The notes under the pieces are model-generated. The model was not told the origin of the DNA, searched no databases, and saw only the letters and a list, made by a program, of their open reading frames with translations. Made by a program: the position numbers and the translations under genes. Source: Streptomyces formicae (GTDB taxonomy: Bacteria; Actinomycetota; Actinomycetes; Streptomycetales; Streptomycetaceae). Taken from it: a stretch of 64,000 nucleotides of DNA. The stretch is from positions 6,076,001-6,140,000 of the forward strand of contig NZ_CP071872.1 of assembly GCF_022647665.1 (NCBI RefSeq). The letters are read 5' to 3'. Below are positions 43,728-52,404 of this stretch, in pieces. Positions within the stretch are counted from its first letter, which is position 1. Every line of letters starts with the position of its first letter.

Positions 43728-45506
43728 ATGCCGGTTTCCGTAACCCTTCCGGCGCTCGGCGAGAGCGTCACCGAGGGCACCGTCACCCGCTGGCTGAAGG
43801 CCGAGGGCGAGCGCGTCGAGGCCGACGAGCCGCTGCTCGAGGTGTCGACCGACAAGGTCGACACCGAGATCCCCGCGCCGGCCTCCGGTGTCCTGTACTC
43901 CATCAAGGTCGCCGAGGACGAGACCGTCGAGGTCGGCGCCGAGCTGGCCATCATCGACGACGGCACGGGCGCGCCTGCCGCCGCCCCGGCTCCGGCCGCC
44001 GCTGCCGCCGAGGCTCCGGCTCCCGCGCCGGCGGCCGAGGCCCCCGCGGCTCCGGCCGCCGAGGCCCCCGCCGCCGCGCCTGCCGCTCCGGCGGGCGGCG
44101 CCGAAGGCACCGACGTCGTGCTGCCCGCGCTCGGCGAGTCGGTCACCGAAGGCACCGTCACCCGCTGGCTGAAGCAGGTCGGCGAGTCCGTCGAGGCCGA
44201 CGAGCCGCTGCTCGAGGTCTCCACGGACAAGGTCGACACCGAGATCCCGGCGCCCACCTCCGGTGTGCTGCTGGAGATCACGGTCGGCGAGGACGAGACC
44301 GCCGAGGTCGGCGCGAAGCTCGCCGTCATCGGCGCCCCGGGTGCCGCTCCGGCCGCCCCGGCCGCCCCCGCGGCTCCGGCCCCCGCCGCTGCGGCCCCGG
44401 CTCCCGCTGCGCCCGCCGCTCCGGCTCCGGCCGCTCCGGCGCCCGCGCCGGTCCAGGCCGCGCCCGCCGCTGCCGCCCCGGCCGCGCCCGTGGCCCCGGC
44501 TCCGGTGGCTCCGGCTCCGGTGGCCCCCGCCGCCCCGGCGGTGTCCCCGGCCGCGCCGGTCGACGAGGGCGCGTACGTCACCCCGCTGGTCCGCAAGCTC
44601 GCCGCCGAGAACGGTGTCGACCTGTCCACGGTCAAGGGCACCGGCGTCGGTGGCCGCATCCGCAAGCAGGACGTCATCGCCGCCGCCGAGGCCTCGAAGG
44701 CCGCCGCCGCTGCCCCGGCTCCGGCCGCCGCCGCTCCGGCCAGCGCGAAGAAGGCCCCGGGCGGTGTCTCGATCGAGCCGTCCCCGCTGCGCGGCCAGAC
44801 CGTCAAGATGACCCGCATGCGCAAGGTCATCGGCGACAACATGATGAAGGCGCTGCACGGCCAGGCCCAGCTGTCCTCGGTCGTCGAGGTCGACGTCACC
44901 CGGCTGATGAAGCTGCGCAACCAGGCCAAGGGCTCCTTCGCCGCCCGCGAGGGCGTCAAGCTGTCCCCGATGCCGTTCTTCGTCAAGGCCGCGGCCCAGG
45001 CGCTGAAGGCCCACCCGGTCATCAACGCCCGGATCAACGAGGACGAGGGCACCATCACCTACTTCGACTCGGAGAACATCGGCATCGCCGTCGACTCCGA
45101 GAAGGGCCTGATGACCCCGGTCATCAAGGGTGCGGGCGACCTCAACCTGGCCGGTATCGCCAAGGCCACCGCCGAGCTGGCGGGCAAGGTCCGTGGCAAC
45201 AAGATCACGCCGGACGAGCTGGCGGGCGCGACCTTCACGATCAGCAACACCGGTTCGCGCGGTGCGCTGTTCGACACGATCATCGTGCCGCCGAACCAGG
45301 TCGCGATCCTGGGCATCGGCGCGACGGTCAAGCGTCCTGCGGTCATCGAGACCGAGGAGGGCACGGTCATCGGCGTCCGCGACATGACGTACCTGACGCT
45401 CTCCTACGACCACCGTCTGGTGGACGGCGCCGACGCGGCCCGCTACCTGACCGCGATCAAGGCGATCCTGGAGGCCGGCGAGTTCGAGGTCGAGCTCGGC
45501 CTCTGA
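43728..45506 (+). CDS. sucB: dihydrolipoamide acyltransferase (E2), two lipoyl domains
   Basis: A 592-residue E2 core enzyme. Two lipoyl domains carry the modified lysines K43 and K168, both in STDKVDTEIP. They are joined by long Ala/Pro linkers. A peripheral-subunit-binding domain (about 282-322, VRKLAAENGVDLSTVKGTG) and the CAT-like catalytic domain follow, with the active-site motif YDHRLVDGAD (H562, D566). In actinobacteria one E2 of this type commonly serves the pyruvate (and sometimes 2-oxoglutarate) dehydrogenase. With lpdA before and aceE after, pyruvate dehydrogenase is the likely main complex. lipB and lipA at the window end supply its lipoyl groups. Confidence 0.93.
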   Translation: MPVSVTLPALGESVTEGTVTRWLKAEGERVEADEPLLEVSTDKVDTEIPAPASGVLYSIKVAEDETVEVGAELAIIDDGTGAPAAAPAPAAAAAEAPAPAPAAEAPAAPAAEAPAAAPAAPAGGAEGTDVVLPALGESVTEGTVTRWLKQVGESVEADEPLLEVSTDKVDTEIPAPTSGVLLEITVGEDETAEVGAKLAVIGAPGAAPAAPAAPAAPAPAAAAPAPAAPAAPAPAAPAPAPVQAAPAAAAPAAPVAPAPVAPAPVAPAAPAVSPAAPVDEGAYVTPLVRKLAAENGVDLSTVKGTGVGGRIRKQDVIAAAEASKAAAAAPAPAAAAPASAKKAPGGVSIEPSPLRGQTVKMTRMRKVIGDNMMKALHGQAQLSSVVEVDVTRLMKLRNQAKGSFAAREGVKLSPMPFFVKAAAQALKAHPVINARINEDEGTITYFDSENIGIAVDSEKGLMTPVIKGAGDLNLAGIAKATAELAGKVRGNKITPDELAGATFTISNTGSRGALFDTIIVPPNQVAILGIGATVKRPAVIETEEGTVIGVRDMTYLTLSYDHRLVDGADAARYLTAIKAILEAGEFEVELGL

Positions 45507-45533
45507 GCTACTCGGCTGTAACCAGCCTCACGA

Positions 45534-45575
45534 GCGGCGCCCCTGCCCGGGAGTACTCCCAGGCAGGGGCGCCGC
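45534..45575 (+). terminator. terminator after the E2 gene
   Basis: A 14-bp perfect stem (gcggcgcccctgcc / ggcaggggcgccgc), extended inward by the palindrome gggagtactccc. It separates E2 from the GntR gene. Confidence 0.85.
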
Positions 45576-45615
45576 CGTATTGTCTAGAGGTCTTCTCTTC
45601 GTGAAGGAGCGCTCA

Positions 45616-46239
45616 ATGACCATGCCCGTCGTCCACTCGCTGCGCGATCAGATCCGCGAGCACATCGTGGAGGGCATCGTCAGCGGTCGCTGGAAGCCGG
45701 GCGAGCGGATCGTCGAGCGGCGCATCGCCACGGAGCTGGCCGTGAGCCAGACGCCGGTGCGGGAAGCGCTGCGCGAGCTGGAGTCGCTGCGGCTGATCGA
45801 GTCCGCGCCCAACAAGGGCGTACGGGTACGGAATCTGACGGCCGCCGACCTGGAGGAGAGCTACCCGGTCCGGGCCGGCCTGGAGCAGATCGCCGCCGAG
45901 CTGGCGGCGGAGCGGCTGGCCGCCGACTGCTCGGCGCTGGAGCCGCATGTGGCGGCGCTGTACGAGGCGGACGCAGCCGCCGACGGGACAGCGCAGGTCC
46001 GCCACACGGTGTCCTTCCACCGCGAGCTGGTGAAGGCGGCGGGGAACGGGGTGCTGCTGCACACGTGGGAGGGCCTGGGGATCGAGGTCTTCACGGCGCT
46101 GTCGATCCGGTGGCTGGGTACGAAGCAGAAGTCCTACGCGGAGGAGCACGAGGCGCTGGTGGCGGCCTTCCGCCGCCGGGACCCCCAGATCGGCGCCCTC
46201 GTCAAGGCCCACGTCCTGGGCTGCGCGCCGCGCGCGTAG
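45616..46239 (+). CDS. GntR-family (FadR-type) transcriptional regulator
   Basis: A 207-residue regulator. The winged HTH is at the N-terminus (LRDQIREHIVEGIVSGRWKPGERI, ELAVSQTPVREALRELES) and an all-helical FCD-type effector domain follows (SYPVRAGLEQIAAELAAERL, HRELVKAAGN). The FCD metal His pattern is partly visible (SFHRELV). The ATG at 45616 is fixed by AAGGAG 6 bases upstream. It lies between the E2 gene and aceE, so a pyruvate/acetyl-CoA-responsive regulator of PDH is the natural inference. Its TAG stop coincides with a decayed inverted-repeat end. Confidence 0.88.
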   Translation: MTMPVVHSLRDQIREHIVEGIVSGRWKPGERIVERRIATELAVSQTPVREALRELESLRLIESAPNKGVRVRNLTAADLEESYPVRAGLEQIAAELAAERLAADCSALEPHVAALYEADAAADGTAQVRHTVSFHRELVKAAGNGVLLHTWEGLGIEVFTALSIRWLGTKQKSYAEEHEALVAAFRRRDPQIGALVKAHVLGCAPRA

Positions 46240-46263
46240 CGCCCGTCGTTCGGATCTTGCCGG
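46237..46263. repeat. decayed left end of an element A-like repeat
   Basis: 24 of 27 bases match the left end of the 17457 element, again beginning at the TAG stop of the preceding gene. No matching right end is seen. Confidence 0.55.
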
Positions 46264-46395
46264 CGGGAGGTGCGGTGCCCGCGCGGGGCCCCGGGGCGGC
46301 AGCCCCCGTCGCGGGAAAAACGCGGCACCGCGTGCACGGATTCGCGGCACCCTGTGCCGACTTTGGCGATCTGAGGAAGTTTTTCGCTCAACACT

Positions 46396-46425
46396 TTGAT
46401 CGATCATCGATCGTCGGCTTACAGT
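46396..46425 (+). promoter_or_regulatory. aceE promoter with overlapping palindrome
   Basis: A -35-like ttgatc (46396-46401) and a -10-like tacagt (46420-46425) are spaced by 18 bp. A perfect inverted repeat gatcgat-c-atcgatc (46398-46412) covers the -35 and spacer, the position of a repressor site. The upstream GntR protein is the obvious candidate binder. Confidence 0.55.
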
Positions 46426-46510
46426 CGTCGACGGACTCACCAGTCCACGGCCCCGTCCTGCCAGACAAGGCCCCTTTCTCCACCCCCTCCCACTCCGGAA
46501 GGCGGCGATC

Positions 46511-49204
46511 ATGACCGACCCCGCAGCCAGCAAGCTTCCGCGTCCGAGCGAGCTCGACCAGCTCCCGGACCGCGACGCCGAGGAGACCGCCGAATGGGCG
46601 GCCTCGCTCGACGCCGTCACGAAGGCTGCGGGCCCGCACCGCGCCGCATACCTGATGCGGCGGACCCTCCAGCACGCCGAGGGTGTGTCCGGGCTCGATC
46701 TGCCCAAGCTCCTGGAGACGGACTACGTCAACACCATCCCCACCGCCTCCGAGCCCGCCCCGGCCGGTGACGAGGCGATGGAGCAGCGGATCACCGCCTG
46801 GAACCGGTGGAACGCCGCCGCGATGGTCACCCGCGGCTCCAAGTACGGCGTCGGCGGCCACATCGCCACCTTCGCCTCCGCCGCCTGGCTCTACGAGACC
46901 GGCTTCAACCACTTCTTCCGCGGCAAGGAGCAGGACGGCTCCGGCGACCAGCTCTACATCCAGGGCCACGCGTCGCCCGGCATCTACGCCCGCGCCTTCC
47001 TCGACGGCCGCCTCACCGAGGCGCACCTGGACAACTTCCGCCAGGAGTCCGGCGGCAACGGCCTGCCGTCGTACCCGCACCCGCGCCGGCTGCCCTGGCT
47101 CTGGGAGTTCCCGACCGTCTCGATGGGCCTCGGCCCGCTCTCGGCGATCTACCAGGCGCGCTTCAACCGCTATCTGACCAACCGCGGCATCAAGGACGTC
47201 TCCGCCTCCCACGTGTGGGCGTTCCTCGGCGACGGCGAGATGGACGAGCCCGAGTCGACCGCGGCGCTCGCGCTCGCGAGCCGCGAGGGCCTGGACAACC
47301 TGACCTTCGTCATCAACTGCAACCTGCAGCGCCTCGACGGCCCGGTCCGCGCCAACTTCAAGATCGTGCAGGAGCTGGAGGCCCAGTTCCGCGGCGCCGG
47401 CTGGAACGTCGTGAAGTCGCTGTGGGGCAACGCCTGGGACGAGCTGTTCCAGCTCGACACCACGGGCGCCCTGGTCCGCCGCCTCCGCGAGGTCCCGGAC
47501 GCGCAGGTCCAGACGTACCAGACCCGCGACGCCGCCTACATCCGCCAGGACTTCTTCGGCGCCGACCCGGCGCTCGCCGAGATGGCGAAGCTGCTCTCCG
47601 ACGACAAGATCCTGGAGTGCTTCCACCTGTCCCGCGGCGGCCACGAGCCGCGCAAGGTGTACGCCGCGTACAAGGCCGCGCTGGAGTTCAAGGGCGCCCC
47701 GACGGTGATCCTGGCCCAGACGGTCAAGGGCTTCACGCTCGGCGAGGGCTTCGCGTCCAAGAACGCCAACCACCAGATGAAGAAGCTGACGGTGGACGAG
47801 TTCAAGTCGATGCGCGACCTGCTCGGTCTGCCGATCGCCGACTCGGCCTTCGCCGACGGCCAGGTGCCCTACGGCCACCCGGGCGCGGACTCCCCCGAGG
47901 TCCGCTACCTCCAGGAGCGCCGCGCGGCCCTCGGCGGCCCGGCCCCCGCCCGCCGGATGCACGCTGTCGCCCCGCTGCCCGCGCCCGCCGAGAAGGCGTT
48001 CGCCGCCTTCGACAAGGGCTCCGGCAGCCAGTCGGTCGCGACGACGATGGCGTTCGTCCGGCTGATGAAGGACCTGATCCGCGACAAGGAGACCGGCAAG
48101 CGCTGGGTCCCGATCGTCCCGGACGAGGCCCGCACCTTCGGCATGGAGAGCCTCTTCCCCTCGCTCGGCATCTACTCGCCGAAGGGCCAGACGTACGAGC
48201 CGGTCGACCGCGACCAGCTCATGTACTACCGCGAGGCCAAGGACGGCCAGATCCTCAACGAGGGCATCACCGAGGCCGGCTCGATGGCCGACTTCATCGC
48301 CGCGGCGTCCGCGTACGCGACGCACGGCGAGACGATGATCCCCTTCTACATCTTCTACTCGATGTTCGGCTGGCAGCGGACCGCCGACCAGATGTGGCAG
48401 CTCGCCGACCAGCTCGGCAAGGGCTTCCTCGTCGGCGCCACGGCCGGCCGTACGACCCTGACCGGCGAGGGACTCCAGCACGCGGACGGCCACTCGCCGA
48501 TGATCGCGGCGACGAACCCGGCGGCCCTGACGTACGACCCGGCTTTCGCGTACGAGGTCGCGGCGATCGTCAAGGACGGTCTGCGGAGGATGTACGGCGA
48601 AGCCCGCCCGGGAGAGGACGCGGACGTCTTCTACTACCTGACGGTCTACAACGAGCCGATGCCGCAGCCCGCGAAGCCGGCGGGCGTCGACGAGGGCATC
48701 GTCCGCGGTCTGTACCGCTTCAAGGAGGGCGAGGGCGCGGCGGACAACGCGCGCATCCAGCTGCTCGCCGCGGGTACGGCCATCCACTGGGCGCTGGAGG
48801 CGCAGCAGCTGCTCGCCGCCGAGTGGGGCGTGACCGCCGACGTGTGGTCCGCGACCTCCTGGACCGAGCTGCGGCGCGACGCCCTTGAGGCGGACGCGGC
48901 GCTGCTGCGCGGCGAGTCCCGTGTGCCGTACGTACGTCAGGCGCTGGAGGGCGCCGAGGGCCCGGTGCTCGCGGTCAGCGACTACATGCGCCAGGTGCCG
49001 GACCAGATCGCCCAGTGGGTGGAGCAGGACTGGTCCTCGCTCGGTGCGGACGGCTTCGGTCTGTCGGACACCCGTGACGCGGCCCGCCGCCACTTCGGCA
49101 TCGACGCCCGGTCGATCGTGGTCGCCGCCCTGGCCCAGCTCGCCCGCCGCGGCGAGGTCCCGGCCTCCGCGGTGAAGGACGCCCGCGAGCGCTACGGCCT
49201 CTGA
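46511..49204 (+). CDS. aceE: pyruvate dehydrogenase E1 component, homodimeric type
   Basis: An 897-residue thiamine diphosphate enzyme that decarboxylates pyruvate and acetylates the E2 lipoyl arm. It matches the AceE length and order: HIATFASAAWLYETGFNHFF, DQLYIQGHASPGIYARAFL, the ThDP/Mg motif FLGDGEMDEPES...NLTFVINCNLQRLDGPVR, AQTVKGFTLGEGF, then the transketolase-like central domain (IVPDEARTFGMESLFP, LNEGITEAGSMADFIAAAS) and the C-terminal domain. GGAAGG lies 8 bases before the ATG. A long hairpin terminator follows. Confidence 0.96.
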   Translation: MTDPAASKLPRPSELDQLPDRDAEETAEWAASLDAVTKAAGPHRAAYLMRRTLQHAEGVSGLDLPKLLETDYVNTIPTASEPAPAGDEAMEQRITAWNRWNAAAMVTRGSKYGVGGHIATFASAAWLYETGFNHFFRGKEQDGSGDQLYIQGHASPGIYARAFLDGRLTEAHLDNFRQESGGNGLPSYPHPRRLPWLWEFPTVSMGLGPLSAIYQARFNRYLTNRGIKDVSASHVWAFLGDGEMDEPESTAALALASREGLDNLTFVINCNLQRLDGPVRANFKIVQELEAQFRGAGWNVVKSLWGNAWDELFQLDTTGALVRRLREVPDAQVQTYQTRDAAYIRQDFFGADPALAEMAKLLSDDKILECFHLSRGGHEPRKVYAAYKAALEFKGAPTVILAQTVKGFTLGEGFASKNANHQMKKLTVDEFKSMRDLLGLPIADSAFADGQVPYGHPGADSPEVRYLQERRAALGGPAPARRMHAVAPLPAPAEKAFAAFDKGSGSQSVATTMAFVRLMKDLIRDKETGKRWVPIVPDEARTFGMESLFPSLGIYSPKGQTYEPVDRDQLMYYREAKDGQILNEGITEAGSMADFIAAASAYATHGETMIPFYIFYSMFGWQRTADQMWQLADQLGKGFLVGATAGRTTLTGEGLQHADGHSPMIAATNPAALTYDPAFAYEVAAIVKDGLRRMYGEARPGEDADVFYYLTVYNEPMPQPAKPAGVDEGIVRGLYRFKEGEGAADNARIQLLAAGTAIHWALEAQQLLAAEWGVTADVWSATSWTELRRDALEADAALLRGESRVPYVRQALEGAEGPVLAVSDYMRQVPDQIAQWVEQDWSSLGADGFGLSDTRDAARRHFGIDARSIVVAALAQLARRGEVPASAVKDARERYGL

Positions 49205-49212
49205 GCAAGGCC

Positions 49213-49246
49213 GCCGGAGGGGGCTCCTACCGGAGCCCCCTCCGGC
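49213..49246 (+). terminator. aceE terminator
   Basis: A perfect 15-bp stem (gccggagggggctcc / ggagccccctccggc) with loop tacc, 8 bases after the stop. Confidence 0.9.
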
Positions 49247-49302
49247 GTGTCCGGGGGCACACGGGGGCATGGGGGGGCGCACGGGGGCCGGTCCCCGGGA
49301 CA

Positions 49303-50280
49303 ATGGCCCGCATGCGTGCTGCCCGGCTCATCAAGATGGTTCTGCTCCTCCAGTCGCGGCCTTCGATGACCGCCGCCGAGCTCGCCCAGGAGCTCGAGGT
49401 CTCCGAGCGGACCATCACCCGGGACGCGCTCGCGCTGTCGGAGGCGGGCGTTCCGGTCTACGCGGACCGGGGGCGGGCCGGTGGGTACCGCCTGGTCGGC
49501 GGGTACCGGACGCGGCTGACCGGACTGGCGAGGACCGAGGCGGAGGCGCTGTTCCTCTCCGGGCTGCCGCGCGCGCTGCGCGAGATGGGCCTGGAGGACG
49601 CCGCGTCGGCCGCGCGGCTCAAGGTGTCCGCCGCCCTGCTCCCGTCGCTGAAGGACGCCTCGCGCTCGGCGGCGCAGCGGTTCCATCTGGACGCGCCCGG
49701 CTGGTACCAGGAACCGGAGACGCCCGCGCTCCTTCCCGCGGTCGCGGAGGCGGTGTGGGACGACCGGGTGGTCGCCGCCCGCTACCGGGACGCCGAGCGG
49801 GAGCTGGAGCCGTACGGGCTCGTCCTGAAGGCCGGGGTCTGGTATCTGTGCGCCCGTGCCGACCGCAGGTCGTTCCGGGTCTACCGGATCGACCGGTTCA
49901 CCGCCGTCGCCCTCACCGACGAGCGCTTCGAGCGGGACGGGACCTTCGATCTGCCCGCCTTCTGGGAGGAGCGCGCCGAGCAGTTCGCCCGCTCGATCCT
50001 GCGCGCCGAGATCGTCGTACGGCTCTCCCCGGACGGCGCCGCCCGGCTCCCGTACGTCACCGACCGCGCCGCTGCCCAGGAGGCCCTGGCGGCCGCGGGA
50101 CCGCCTGACGGCCAGGGGTGGGTCAGGGTCACGCTGCCCGTCGAGTCCGAGGTGGTGGCGTTCACTCAGATGCTCTCCCTCGGCGCGGAATTGGAGGTGC
50201 TGGAGCCCGCCGGCCTCCGTGCCCGCTTCACGGAGGCCGCCGCCCGTATGCACGTCATGTACGGGGAGGCTCAGCGGTAG
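49303..50280 (+). CDS. WYL-domain transcriptional regulator (YafY/DeoR-like HTH)
   Basis: A 325-residue regulator with an N-terminal HTH (LLLQSRPSMTAAELAQELEVSERTITRDALALSEAG, then YADRGRAGGYRL wing), a WYL domain (about 150-240; RELEPYGLVLKAGVWYLCARAD, FRVYRIDRF) and a WCX-type C-terminal domain. Such proteins usually bind nucleic acids or nucleotides and control stress or metabolic genes. Two ATG codons (49303, 49312) could start it. It overlaps the end of the convergent SDR gene by 10 bp; that gene may be its target but this is only context. Confidence 0.88.
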   Translation: MARMRAARLIKMVLLLQSRPSMTAAELAQELEVSERTITRDALALSEAGVPVYADRGRAGGYRLVGGYRTRLTGLARTEAEALFLSGLPRALREMGLEDAASAARLKVSAALLPSLKDASRSAAQRFHLDAPGWYQEPETPALLPAVAEAVWDDRVVAARYRDAERELEPYGLVLKAGVWYLCARADRRSFRVYRIDRFTAVALTDERFERDGTFDLPAFWEERAEQFARSILRAEIVVRLSPDGAARLPYVTDRAAAQEALAAAGPPDGQGWVRVTLPVESEVVAFTQMLSLGAELEVLEPAGLRARFTEAAARMHVMYGEAQR

Positions 50281-51191
50281 GCGTCCGCCGGCGCGTCCTT
50301 GCCGCCGTACTCGACCTCCTCGAAGTACGCCCAGGCGTCCGGCCGGCTGCCGTCCGCGTCGGTGAAGCCGTACGCCTTGGCGAGCTGTCCGCTGGAGAGC
50401 GACTGCCCGTTCCACCGCGCCCGCTCCGGGTCGGCGGCGACGGCGGCGACGGCCCGGCCCACGTACAAGGGTGATTCGGCGATGGCGAAGTGCGGCCGCT
50501 CGGCGACCGCGTCCCGCCAGTTGTCCTCCCGTACGCCGAAGGCGTCCAGCATCTCCTCGGAGCGGAGGAAGCCGGGGGTGACGCAGACCGCGGTGCAACC
50601 GGCGTCCTTCAGGTCCTCGCCGAGGGTGAAGGCCATCCGGATCGGGGCGTTCTTGGCGAGGTCGTAGTAGAAGTTCTCACGGAAGCGCCGGTTGGACTCG
50701 GCCGTGCCGTCGGTGACCTCGACGACGAGGCCGCCGGGGTTGCGGACCAGCAGCGGCAGGGCGCAGCTGCTGGTGATGACGTGGCTGCGGACGCCGAGTT
50801 CCAGCATGCGCAGCCCGTTCCCCAGGTCGGTGTCCCACATCTTGGTGTTCCAGACGAGGAGGTGGTTGCCGCCCCAGATGTCGTTGACGAGGATGTCGAG
50901 CCGCCCGTGGTCCCGGTCGATCCGTGCGACCAGCGACCGGACCTGCTCCACGTCCAGATGGTCGGTCGGCACGGCGATGCCCGTGCCACCCGCTTCGGTG
51001 ACGAGCTCCGCCGTCTCCTCGACCGTCTCGGTCGCCCTCCCGACCTCGCTGGTGTGTTCCCTCGTCGTACGCCCGGTCACGTAGACCGTCGCGCCCGCCG
51101 CGCCCAGTTGTACGGCGATGGCGCGGCCCGCGCCCCGTGTCGCGCCCGCGACCAGCGCGATCTTCCCCTGCAGTGCTGTGTCGGTCGTCAT
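50271..51191 (-). CDS. short-chain dehydrogenase/reductase
   Basis: A 306-residue SDR with the cofactor motif ALVAGATRGAGRAIAVQLG (TGxxxGxG variant beginning AGATRGAG), LVNDIWGGN in place of the usual NNAG, and a catalytic-region Tyr in FRENFYYDLAKNA with Lys four residues on. TGRTTREH suggests NADP preference. The substrate is unknown. The ATG at 51191 (MTTDTALQGK) is chosen because the domain begins there. Confidence 0.85.
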   Translation of the reverse strand: MTTDTALQGKIALVAGATRGAGRAIAVQLGAAGATVYVTGRTTREHTSEVGRATETVEETAELVTEAGGTGIAVPTDHLDVEQVRSLVARIDRDHGRLDILVNDIWGGNHLLVWNTKMWDTDLGNGLRMLELGVRSHVITSSCALPLLVRNPGGLVVEVTDGTAESNRRFRENFYYDLAKNAPIRMAFTLGEDLKDAGCTAVCVTPGFLRSEEMLDAFGVREDNWRDAVAERPHFAIAESPLYVGRAVAAVAADPERARWNGQSLSSGQLAKAYGFTDADGSRPDAWAYFEEVEYGGKDAPADAYR

Positions 51192-51301
51192 GGTGCGAGA
51201 GTCGCACGCAAATGCGACACCCCCTGTCCACATTTCCGAAAGGCAGCATTTCGGCGGCTCCACGTGCGCCGCTCAGCGCAAACCCCGATGCTTGTGCCGT
51301 G

Positions 51302-51820
51302 ATGGACGAGACGGAGTTCTGGGAGATCATCGACAGCACCCGCGAGGCCGCCGAGGGCGACCCCGAGGACCATGCCGACCTGCTCGTCGAACGGCTGCTG
51401 CAACTCGATCCCGATTCCGTCCTGGACTTCGCCCGGCACTTCGAGGCGCGCTACAACCGCGCGTACCGCTGGGACCTGTGGGGCGCGGCGGCGGTCCTGC
51501 TCGGCGGCGCGAGCGACGACGCCTTCGACTACTTCCGCTGCTGGCTGATCGGCCAGGGGCGGGAGGTCTTCGAGGGCGCGGTGCACGACCCCGATTCGCT
51601 CGCCGACCTCCTCGACGACTTCGACGAGGAGATAGACGGGGACGGCGAGGAGCTGGGGTACGCGGCGGACGAGGCGTACGAGCAGCTCACCGGCGCGGTC
51701 GCACCCGATCTGGGGATTCCCCCGCAGACGGCGGAGCCGGAGGGCACACCGTTCGACTTCGACGACGACCGGGCGCTGGCGGAGCGCTTTCCGTCGCTGT
51801 GGGAGCGCTTCGGAATGTAG
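51302..51820 (+). CDS. DUF4240 domain protein
   Basis: A 172-residue acidic soluble protein. MDETEFWEIIDSTREAAEGD and FDYFRCWLIGQGREVFEGAVHDPDSLAD match the DUF4240 pattern. Its function is not known to me. It is divergent from the SDR gene and 12 bp from the convergent acetyltransferase gene. Confidence 0.8.
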   Translation: MDETEFWEIIDSTREAAEGDPEDHADLLVERLLQLDPDSVLDFARHFEARYNRAYRWDLWGAAAVLLGGASDDAFDYFRCWLIGQGREVFEGAVHDPDSLADLLDDFDEEIDGDGEELGYAADEAYEQLTGAVAPDLGIPPQTAEPEGTPFDFDDDRALAERFPSLWERFGM

Positions 51821-51832
51821 ACCGTGCCGCGG

Positions 51833-52369
51833 TCAGAGGGAACGGCCCATCAGGACGTCGTCGACGTACCGTCCGGCGAGGAAGAGCTCGCCCGGCAGGA
51901 CGCCCTCGACGACGTACCCCTCCGACTCGTACAGGCGTCTGGCGGGCGTGTTGTGGCCGAGCACGCGCAGGGTGATGCGGACCGCGCCCTGCCGCCGCGC
52001 CTCGTCGGCCGCGGCCCGCAGCAGCGCCCGTCCGACCCCGCGGCCGCGGGCCCAATCGGCCACGCTGATGCCCTGGATCTGGCGGACGTGCTGGTTGCAG
52101 GCGAGCGAGGAGGGGGGAACCACGCGGACGTACCCGGCGACCCTGAGCTCGCCGTCCCTCTTGTTCGCTTTGTCCATCGTGTTCACCTCCGCGACCAGAT
52201 AGCCCTCGGGCGGGTGCTTCTCGTCGAAGAACGGCCCGTACGGAGGCATCGGGCGGGGCTGCACGGAGTGCAGCGTCGACCAGGTCGCCCGGTCCAGCTC
52301 CCCGAGCACGGTGTCGTCGGAAGCGCGGGCCGGACGTATCGCAGGGGGCGGCGTGCCGGGGTCGGTCAT
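51833..52369 (-). CDS. GNAT-family N-acetyltransferase
   Basis: A 178-residue GCN5-related acetyltransferase. The acetyl-CoA motif is ISVADWARGRGVGRALLRAA, with the following LRVLGHNTPARRLYESEGYVVEG typical of motif B. The acceptor is unknown. The ATG at 52369 is preferred (MTDPGTPP). It is divergent from the epimerase gene, with starts only about 35 bp apart, so the two promoters overlap. Confidence 0.88.
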   Translation of the reverse strand: MTDPGTPPPAIRPARASDDTVLGELDRATWSTLHSVQPRPMPPYGPFFDEKHPPEGYLVAEVNTMDKANKRDGELRVAGYVRVVPPSSLACNQHVRQIQGISVADWARGRGVGRALLRAAADEARRQGAVRITLRVLGHNTPARRLYESEGYVVEGVLPGELFLAGRYVDDVLMGRSL

Positions 52370-52404
52370 GACGGCCACTGTGCCATGGGGGCAGGATGTT
52401 GAGC

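Noticed and set aside
46388-49303. Long minus-strand open frame opposite aceE
   Set aside because: Antisense shadow of a well-recognised gene; its composition is that of reversed GC-rich codons.
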